This document shows positions 57,560-64,000 of a DNA stretch of 64,000 nt, one piece after another. Source of the DNA: RYN-230 sp036509255 (GTDB lineage: Bacteria > Actinomycetota > Actinomycetes > Streptosporangiales > Streptosporangiaceae); NCBI GenBank assembly GCA_036509255.1, contig DATCFY010000218.1:81429-145428 (forward strand), read 5' to 3'. Within the stretch, counting starts at the first letter, position 1. Every line of letters begins with the position of its first letter. The position numbers and the translations under genes were made by a program. The notes below the pieces were generated by a model. The model was not told the origin of the DNA. It was given only the letters and a program-made list of their open reading frames with translations, and ran no database searches.

Positions 57560-58150
57560 TTACGGACTGGCGGTTGTCTGTAGCCTGCCGCGGGCGATCG
57601 CGGCTTGTGCGATTGCGCTCCAGGCGGTTTTCATGGCTACGCCCTCGGGCAGTGACAGTGACCTACTAAGGGCGTAGACAGTAAAGCGGTAGGTGTGCCG
57701 GCCATTCACCGGGCAGGGCGGATCATATCGGTCCGTTCCTTTGCTGTTGTCCGCCTGCCGGGCGCCGGGCGGAACCTGCCCGATCTGGATCCCGGTGGTC
57801 TGTGATCCGATATCAAACACGATCCAGTAGATATAGGGCTGGATCGGGGCTGAGGCGTCGTCAACGAGAAGAGCCAGCGACTTCGTCCCCTCCGGTGCGC
57901 CGGACCAGTGCAGCGACGGGCTCTGCCCGGAGCCGTGGCAGGTGTAGGCCGGCGGGAACAGGTGCTGGTTGAACACCTGGCTGGTCACGGTCATCTGATC
58001 CGGGACATTCTCCGACACGGTTCTCGGGCCGCCAACCAGGCCGCAGCCGCTGACCAGGGTCAGCGTCGCCAGTGCGGCAGCAGCTGCTCGGACACGCCGG
58101 GTCCGGCGGCGCGCGCCCCGGTTCCCACGTCTCTGCGGTGCACGGCTCAC
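57560..58150 (-). CDS. PEBP-family (YbhB/YbcL-like) lipoprotein
   Basis: A 196-residue exported protein. After a basic N-terminus, RAAAAALATLTLVSGC forms a signal with the lipobox VSGC. The mature part is the phosphatidylethanolamine-binding fold: PPAYTCHGSGQSPSLHWSGA, SLALLVDDASAP and PPCPVNGRHTYRFTVYALSR. In the ligand pocket the usual His of the HWxxY block is Tyr (YWIVFDIG). Such proteins bind small anionic ligands; function is not known. GTG 58150 is taken as start. Confidence 0.88.
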   Translation of the reverse strand: MSRAPQRRGNRGARRRTRRVRAAAAALATLTLVSGCGLVGGPRTVSENVPDQMTVTSQVFNQHLFPPAYTCHGSGQSPSLHWSGAPEGTKSLALLVDDASAPIQPYIYWIVFDIGSQTTGIQIGQVPPGARQADNSKGTDRYDPPCPVNGRHTYRFTVYALSRSLSLPEGVAMKTAWSAIAQAAIARGRLQTTASP

Positions 58151-58756
58151 GGTGGCCGATCGTACGCGGTCCGGTCCCCCCCCGGGGCCAGGAGCCACCG
58201 GACCCGCGGGGTGTCGCGCCAGGGTCTGGACGGGTGGCGGGGGCGTGCCGGCATGCCTGGCCCGGACCCGGCGTGCCGTTATGGACCTTGATAGCGGGCC
58301 GCCAGGCGCTCAGGTCTATGCGGGCCACGGCAGCCGGCCGTATCCGGGAAGGACGGGCAGGGCCTGATGGGACCCGGATTTGGACCCCCGGGATTCCCCG
58401 GACAAAGGCTCGTCTCCGGGCCACCGCAACGGGCGGCGGCGGGCCGTGGGCGGACCCGCTTTGTGCGGATCGTGAACAGCGGGTGAATCAGTGTCGGTGA
58501 CCGAGGGTAATCGCCGGCGCCGCACCCCGGGACCTGGCCGTCATGGGCCGTGACTCCGGTCTATTACCAGGAGATTAATAATCGCTCTGCGTGTCGGCCT
58601 ATCACGGCAGGGGGTGAGCGCGGCTATCCGGCCGCGCGGATCACGGGACGATAACCGAGAGAATCGTGGCGTCGTGCACCGTCCACCTGCCGAGGCCCAG
58701 CCCGGATAAGCGGGAAAGGCCGCCTGCCCGGGCCGGTGAAATCCGGCTGGCCGTCA
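58151..58756. other. Intergenic region with no supported gene
   Basis: About 600 bases between the PEBP gene promoter and the end of sepH. Codon structure is weak in all frames. ATTAATAAT at 58574-58582 is an AT island. I see no RNA gene or operator that I would defend. Confidence 0.4.
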
Positions 58757-59773
58757 TTACTCCGGCTGGCGTGAGGTGCCGAACATGATTTCATCCCAGG
58801 ATGGCACGGACGACCGCCTGGACCGGCTTCCCGCGGCCTTGCGGGCCCTGCCGCGCTGCGGCGCGGGCGTCTCCTGGCTGCCTTCCTCCGGTGCGGCCTC
58901 GGCCAGTTCAGCCGCGGGACGGGCCTCCGGGGCGCGCGCGGGGCGGGCTTCGGCCGCCCGCGGTGAGTGCGCCCCGGCCACTCGTGGCTCCGCATCCGCG
59001 GTGCGTGCCGGGGGGACCTCGGCCGGGCGCGCCTGGCTCACCGCAGGCTCCGGAACAGGCACCGGTTCAGGCCGGGGCTCGGGCCGCGGAGCCGGGGGAG
59101 GCGGGGGAGGCGGCGGGGCCGCCGCCAGCCGGCTGCCGATGGGAGTGACCGTGGCCCGGGCCGGCTGCCGGGGTCCGGGCGCGAGGCCGGCCAGATCGGC
59201 CTCGGGCAGCGAGAGCCTGGCGGCGTCATCGTCGGCCGGGGTGACATGGCGGCGGCGCGGGTCGAACGACCACTCCGCCATCAGCGGCCGGCCGCTGATC
59301 GTGAACATCAGCTGGACCTGCCAGTTGTTGTCGCCCCGCTTGCGCGAGTCCCACTGGGCTTCCTCGATGGGCACGCCGAGTGCGGCGAGGCGCTCGGTAA
59401 CGATGTCGCCGAGGCGGGGCCCGGGACCGGAGTCCCCGGGCTTCCGGATGGACGCGCGCTGCGCCTCCTGCGCCCGGTACGCCCGCTCGGCCAGCACGGG
59501 GCCCTCGAAGCGGCGAACTCGCTCGATGGGCACGCCCGCGGCGTCAGCGATCTCCTCCGCGGTCTCTCCGGCACGGATCCGGTCCTGGATCTCCTTGGGT
59601 CGCAAGGGACTCTCCACTTCGATCTCGTACTGAGCGAGCCGGGAGAACTGCCCGCGGGCCACGATCCGCAGCCGGTCGTCGATCGGCAGCGAAAAGCGCC
59701 CGCCGCGTCCCGGTACCGCGAGAACGGCGTAGCTGCCGTCCTCGCTTACCGCGACGATGCGCAGTTCCTGCAT
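58757..59773 (-). CDS. sepH: Septation protein SepH (DUF3071)
   Basis: A 338-residue cytoplasmic cell division protein of actinobacteria that stimulates FtsZ assembly. The conserved N-terminal DUF3071 domain, about residues 1-175, is clear (MQELRIVAVSEDGSYAVLAV, LRPKEIQDRIRAGETAEEIA, IERVRRFEGPVLAERAYRAQ, NWQVQLMFTISGRPLMAEWS). It includes the HTH-like segment TAEEIADAAGVPIERV. The rest is a Pro/Ala/Glu-rich disordered tail. Length is similar to Streptomyces SepH. It stands alone, with its promoter in 59774-60033. Confidence 0.92.
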   Translation of the reverse strand: MQELRIVAVSEDGSYAVLAVPGRGGRFSLPIDDRLRIVARGQFSRLAQYEIEVESPLRPKEIQDRIRAGETAEEIADAAGVPIERVRRFEGPVLAERAYRAQEAQRASIRKPGDSGPGPRLGDIVTERLAALGVPIEEAQWDSRKRGDNNWQVQLMFTISGRPLMAEWSFDPRRRHVTPADDDAARLSLPEADLAGLAPGPRQPARATVTPIGSRLAAAPPPPPPPPAPRPEPRPEPVPVPEPAVSQARPAEVPPARTADAEPRVAGAHSPRAAEARPARAPEARPAAELAEAAPEEGSQETPAPQRGRARKAAGSRSRRSSVPSWDEIMFGTSRQPE

Positions 59774-60033
59774 CGGCGTCCCTTCTGCGCCAGCCGGCGA
59801 GGCCGACCGACGTGATGCCGCGCGAGGGCGTAGCTCGGACTTCCCCCGGGGACGAGTCTGTCTGTCGCAGGCCCTCCTGGCCAGTACCGGGCCGGCATGT
59901 CCCGCAGATCACCGCACACTATTCGCGGCCGGGCGGGCGGGTGGCCCGAACGCGGATAGTCCGCAGAGCGCCCGCTGCCGCCGATTTGCCCGGGAACGGA
60001 AGCCTGCCGGCGGACGGAGCCGGGCCGTCAGGA

Positions 60034-60070
60034 CTAACTTGTTAGACAGCAGCAGAACCTAGATCTCTAG
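60034..60070. promoter_or_regulatory. Two short palindromes upstream of the MarR gene
   Basis: CTAAC-TT-GTTAG (60034-60045) and CTAGA-TC-TCTAG (60059-60070) are perfect 12-bp palindromes 25 bases apart. TATACT at 60083-60088 could be the -10 box of the MarR gene. MarR-family regulators often bind such AT-rich palindromes over their own promoters, so an autoregulatory operator is likely. Confidence 0.55.
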
Positions 60071-60095
60071 TTTGCCAGTCGGTATACTCGATTTC

Positions 60096-60602
60096 ATGCC
60101 CTCACTCCTCGGAACCCAGGTGCACTCAGCCGACCTCGCCGACGCGGTCTCCCGGCTCAGGCGCGCCATGCGCCGCGCCGCCCGCGCGGCTGACCCTGGC
60201 TCCGGGCTGTCCGTGGCTCAGCTGGAGATGCTGTCCTGCATGGCGGAGAATCCGGGGTCGCGCCCGGGACAGCTGGCCCGGCTGCTCCGGCTGGCGCCCA
60301 GTTCGGTGGCGACGCTGTCGAACTCGCTGCGGCAGGCCGGCCTGGTGACCCGGACCGGGGGCGAAGGCGACCGGCGCACCGCCAGCCTGGATCTGACGCC
60401 GGCCGGAGAAACGGCCGTGCTGCGCTGGAAGAGCCTCAACGAGCGGCTGCTCAGCGTGGCGCTCAGGAAACTGCCGTCCGACAGCCGCGGCACGCTGCTC
60501 GACGCGCTCCCGGCGCTCGCCGACCTGGCCGGGGCGGTCGACGCGCTGGCCGACGAGCCCTCGGCCACGGACGCGCTGGCCGACGAGACTTCCCTGGCCT
60601 AG
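60096..60602 (+). CDS. MarR-family transcriptional regulator
   Basis: A 168-residue winged-helix regulator: GLSVAQLEMLSCMAENPGSR, RLAPSSVATLSNSLRQAGLV and the wing TGGEGDRRTASLDLTPAGE. ATG 60096 is the only reasonable start. The C-terminus has two copies of DALADE(P/T)S. It converges on the MMPL transporter gene with a four-base overlap at the stop codons, a frequent arrangement for exporter and regulator. Confidence 0.9.
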   Translation: MPSLLGTQVHSADLADAVSRLRRAMRRAARAADPGSGLSVAQLEMLSCMAENPGSRPGQLARLLRLAPSSVATLSNSLRQAGLVTRTGGEGDRRTASLDLTPAGETAVLRWKSLNERLLSVALRKLPSDSRGTLLDALPALADLAGAVDALADEPSATDALADETSLA

Positions 60603-62917
60603 ATCACCTCGGCAGTTTCCGGCTCCCGTTGACCGGCTGCGGGGCCGCCGCCGGACTCGCGGCCCATCCGGGACGGCCACCAGTTCCAGCGGCCGAGTAG
60701 CAGCACGGTTGACGGGACGAGCAGCGTGCGCACCAGGAAGGTGTCCATCAGGATGCCCAGGGCCAGCCCGACCGCCAGGTTGACGAACTGGCTGCCGCCC
60801 GAGGTGCGGGCACCGACCAGCGCGAACACCCCGAATGTGCCGGCCAGCACCAGGCCGGCCGATGTGACCGTGGTCCCGGTAGCGGCCAGCGCGCGGCGCA
60901 CGGCCTCGCCGAGCGTCAGGGTCCGCGCTTCTTCCCGGATCCTGGTCATGACCAGGATGTTGTAGTCCTCGCCGAGGGCGAGCAGGAAGATGAACATCAG
61001 GAACGGCAGGATGAAGGTCAGGTCGGCTGACCCGCCGATGTCGATGAACAGCAGCACCGCCAGGCCCAGTGCCGCCAGGTAGGACAGGCCGACCGACGCG
61101 ATCAGGTAGAGCGGCGCGACCAGGCTGCGCATGACCAGGGCGAGCAGCAGGCCGATGACCAGGATCGCCACCGGGATCACCCGGGACAGATCGCTGTCCG
61201 AGATGGCGCTCACGTCGTAGAGCGCGGGCGCCTCGCCGCCCACCCCCGAATCGATCGCGCCGATACTGTGCGCGACGCGGGTGGTCTCGGCCCTGATCGA
61301 CGGCACGGCGTCCAGGGCCGACGTGCTGGCCGCATCCCCGGCCTTCAGCCCGGTGGCGAACTGGACCGTGTGCCCGTCGGGGCTGACGTACTGCGCCGTC
61401 GCCCGGTACAGCTGGTACCCGGCCGCCGGGATCTTCAGCCCGGCTGGCGGCACCGGCGGCAGCCGGTTGGCCGGCCCGAGCCGGGCGTGCAGCGCGGCGT
61501 ACTGCGCCGGGGTCAGCGCGTGCCCGGTCGGGTCGAGCGGCCCGGTGATCTTGGTGAACAGCCCGCTGCTGGACAGTTCCTGGCTGGCGCGGGCCAGCAC
61601 GGCCCCATCCTCCCAGGCGGGCTGCTTCAGCTTGAAGATGACGTTGGTGGGGTTGGCCGTACTGCGCGGGAAGTACTTGGTCAGCAAGGTCTGCCCGGCC
61701 GCGGAATCGCTGTGCGCCGGCGCGCTCGTCTCACCGCCGAAGCCGGCGCCCTTGTATCCGAGCGAGACCACGGCCAGGGCGCCGAAGATGACCAGCCCGG
61801 TGACCAGGATGATCGCCGGATGCCGCGTGATGCGCACCGCGACCCGGGCCCATACCCCCGTCTTGCCGCTGCCCTCACGGGTCTTGCTGGGCCAGAACGC
61901 GGCCCGGCCGAAGATGGCCAGCAGCGCGGGCAGCAGGGTCAGGCCGGCCAGCAGCATGACCCCGATGCCGATGGCCAGCGGGATGCCCAGGGTCGAGTAG
62001 ATCTGGAACGTCGCGACCAGCAGGGACAGCAGCGCGGCGATGACCGTGGCGGCGGAGAACGTGATCGATTCCCCGACCCGGGTCAGCGAGGTGATCACCG
62101 CCTCTCTCGGCTCCATCCCGCCGCGCAGCTGCTCACGGACCCGGAACACGAGGAAGAGGCCGTAGTCCGTGCCCGCTCCCAGCACCAGCACGATCAGCAG
62201 GATCTGGGCGAGCTGGGAGACCTTGAGGCCGGCCTGGGCCGCCTCGGCGACCAGCGGGCCTGCGATGGTGATCGCGATAAAGGCCGGGACCAGGGTGATC
62301 AGCGGGGCCAGCGCAGCGCGGAAGATCAGCAGCAGCAGCAGGATGATGATGAACACCACCGACAGGCCCTGTATCTGGTTCCCGGTGTTTCCCGTCTGCT
62401 TCTGCTGGTCGACCGCGATCGGGATCGCCCCGGCCAGGTGGACGGACAGGCCCTGCGGGGGCCCGGCCCGCTTGATCGCCCCCCGCAGCCCGCCGACCAG
62501 GTTGGTCACGGCGGTGGAATCGCCCTGTGAGACGTTGGACAGCGCCTCGACCTGCTCGGCGTGGCCGTCCGGGGACGCGCCGAGATCACGGACGAGGGTG
62601 ACAGTGGGCACCGCGTGCAGGTCCTTCTGCAGGCCAGCCAGCCACGCCTGATCAGCCGCCGTCAGCGGGGCGCTGGTCCGCGGCGAGAACCAGCACCGGT
62701 GTCACGTTGGACGTGCCGAACGGCGTGGCCAGCTTCGCGGCGTGCTCACTCGGCGCGCTGGCGGGCAGGAAGTTCGCGTTGTTGCCCTGGGTCACGCTGG
62801 CCAGCGAGGGCAGGAAGTGTGGTACCAGCCCCGCCGCGACCAGCCATGCGACAACTATGAACCAGCGAAACGAACGGAAAAAGAGCCGATCCCCCGGAAG
62901 ATACTGTCGATATGCAC
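60599..62917 (-). pseudogene. MMPL/RND-family transporter, interrupted by one or two frameshifts
   Basis: The main frame (62611-60599) has 11 or so helices and MMPL motifs such as LVLGAGTDYGLFLVFRVREQ with the coupling Asp-Tyr pair and FLLALGEDYNILVMTRIREE in the second half. Upstream of it, SAPLTAADQAWLAGLQKDLH reads in, but the N-terminal part RWFIVVAWLVAAGLVPHFLP to SNVTPVLVLAAD lies one frame over; the break is at about 62680. Before that, IFRGIGSFSVRF from GTG 62917, a typical MMPL start, is in a third frame (break near 62870). Without repair the product lacks TM1 and half of the first periplasmic domain. Sequence error is possible. Confidence 0.72.
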
Positions 62918-63512
62918 CGCGCAAGGGTACGACAGGCGGCCTGAGCAAGCACTGAGATTTTGGTGCCCCCGGGCTTTCGCCGGGCCTGGCCGTCGCACTG
63001 CGGCGGTCCGGCTGCGCGGACCAGCCCGGGGCGCCTGGCCAGGGGCAGCGGAGCGGAGGGGGCCCGGGGGAGTGCGCGGACCCGGGAGAGCGGCGTGACC
63101 CCGGCGGACCCTGGCTGGCCGGCGGATTAATCACCGCACTATTTCCGTGCCGCATAAGCGGCCGTCCGCACGGCCTGGCGGGTCCCGCCTGCTCAGGAAA
63201 CCAGCCTTTAATAGTGCCATTGGGCCATCAACTATTTCGTTAGCGGGCTTGGTCTCCGCTATTCCTGGTCACCGCGGGAGAAGGCTGTCCGGCCTCTTTT
63301 CCCACGTGGGTGGTACGGAGGGACGGATGCATCCGGGCCGCGGTGCTGCCTGGCGGCCGCTATCCAGCCGGGCTCCTGTGCTCCGGACCTGGGCGGCTGG
63401 GATGACATGGCGGGCGGGAATAGCAGTCCTGGCTGCTGGTCATGGGGCGTTCAAGTAGAGTTTTGCGCCGGGATGCGCATAAAGCCAGGAAGCGCCGAGA
63501 GGTGGTGATCAC
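62918..63512. other. Intergenic region
   Basis: About 590 bases upstream of both the MMPL gene and the last membrane protein gene, holding their divergent promoters by position. Third-position bias is absent and no protein fragment or RNA gene is recognised. GAGAGGTGG at 63498-63506 may serve the downstream gene. Confidence 0.4.
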
Positions 63513-63998
63513 GTGCTGAGGCATTTGCTTGGAGTAGCGTTCGCGGTCGCCCTGGCGGCGGCGATCTTTTTCGGTGGCGGCTGGGGAGTGGCGCAGATGA
63601 CCAGGCTGGCGGGCCAGGACACCAGCCTGACCAGCATCAGCGGCCTCAGCGCCCTCGGGATCTTGCTGCTGGCCGGCTTGTTCCTCGGCATCCTGATGGT
63701 CGCGCCGGTCTCGCCGCTCAGCACCGCGCTGCCCGGGGCGGTCATGCTGATCTGGACCGGGTTGCTCGCGCTGAACGCCCAGCTCGCAGCCAGGATCATC
63801 CCGCTGCGCAGCGAGGGATACGGCACGGGATTCCACGCCATGCTCGTCAGCGGCGCGCTGGTCCTGCTGGGTACCTTGATGATCTGCCCGGTGTTCGTCC
63901 CGTCCCGCTGGCGGCACGAGGGCGGCGACGATGCCGGGAGCGGTGACGGTGAGGACGAGATTCCTGGCCGTCCCGCGCAGACGCGCCTGCTGTCCTAG
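63513..63998 (+). CDS. Four-helix membrane protein
   Basis: A 161-residue protein with four hydrophobic segments (LLGVAFAVALAAAIFFGGGW, SALGILLLAGLFLGILMVAP, LPGAVMLIWTGLLALNAQLA, HAMLVSGALVLLGTLMICPV) and an acidic, hydrophilic C-terminal tail of about 30 residues. Not recognised as a named family; it resembles other small actinobacterial membrane proteins. GTG 63513; GAGAGG lies about ten bases upstream. It is complete, ending two bases before the window edge. Confidence 0.8.
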   Translation: MLRHLLGVAFAVALAAAIFFGGGWGVAQMTRLAGQDTSLTSISGLSALGILLLAGLFLGILMVAPVSPLSTALPGAVMLIWTGLLALNAQLAARIIPLRSEGYGTGFHAMLVSGALVLLGTLMICPVFVPSRWRHEGGDDAGSGDGEDEIPGRPAQTRLLS

Positions 63999-64000
63999 TG

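Overview
The window is chromosomal DNA from a high-G+C actinomycete. Almost every codon ends in G or C, GTG and TTG starts are common, and several genes are of actinobacterial type: SepH (DUF3071), a DUF1707 protein, a GAF-ANTAR regulator, a paired DUF202 set, a DUF6131 mini-protein and a PopR/ClgR-type Clp regulator. MurL with MurD2 also fits some actinomycetes. The genus cannot be fixed from sequence alone; a Streptosporangiales- or Streptomyces-like soil actinomycete is a reasonable guess. No rRNA, tRNA, CRISPR array or intact insertion sequence was seen.

Layout. 1-3.3 kb: a molybdenum hydroxylase of the CO-dehydrogenase/xanthine-dehydrogenase family (large subunit cut by the window edge, then small and medium subunits). 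3.4-9.6 kb: two polytopic GT-C-like membrane proteins, a type B carboxylesterase and an SPFH protein. 10.1-11.9 kb: a PopR/ClgR-like activator ending in Ala-Ala, next to a clpP pair preceded by two PopR-type palindromes. 12-19.5 kb: a catabolic cluster with a mandelate-racemase-like enolase, a cyclase/hydrolase, an LLM flavin enzyme, an IclR regulator diverging from a flavin monooxygenase, a broken amidohydrolase and an extradiol-type dioxygenase. 19.5-29.8 kb: an accessory region with RelE, ISL3, GNAT and methyltransferase remnants, a TetR/aldo-keto reductase pair with a long inverted repeat, a zeta-toxin-like protein without a usable P-loop, a membrane-anchored beta-solenoid protein, a LacI/SemiSWEET pair with a clear operator, and a small ATPase.

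29.7-36.3 kb: a lipoprotein, MFS exporter, 4-TM protein and FMN oxidase run, two DUF202 proteins, a paralogous 4-TM protein and an AlkA-like glycosylase carrying an in-frame minisatellite. 36.3-39.7 kb: a NarL-type two-component system, a PrmC-related methyltransferase and a 25-residue membrane peptide upstream of a strong hairpin. 39.8-44.8 kb: a coupled operon pgeF-murL-murD2-FAD oxidase. MurD2 and MurL provide the alternative route to D-glutamate in peptidoglycan, and PgeF is a peptidoglycan editing enzyme. 44.9-58.2 kb: lipid kinase, phosphoesterase, GAF-ANTAR protein, a GH63/GlgX chimeric remnant, a frameshifted DUF2254 protein, a permuted NlpC/P60-like protein, a GT39-like transferase, a Maf-GNAT fusion, a long Pro/Tyr-rich membrane protein and a PEBP lipoprotein. 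58.7-64 kb: SepH, a MarR regulator, a frameshifted MMPL transporter and a small membrane protein.

Two themes stand out. The first is the compact cell-wall operon at 41.2-44.8 kb. The second is the number of genes interrupted by single-base shifts or deletions (near 18.4, 19.6, 28.1, 49.4, 50.3 and 62.7 kb), which is either real decay in an accessory zone or assembly error and needs read-level checking.
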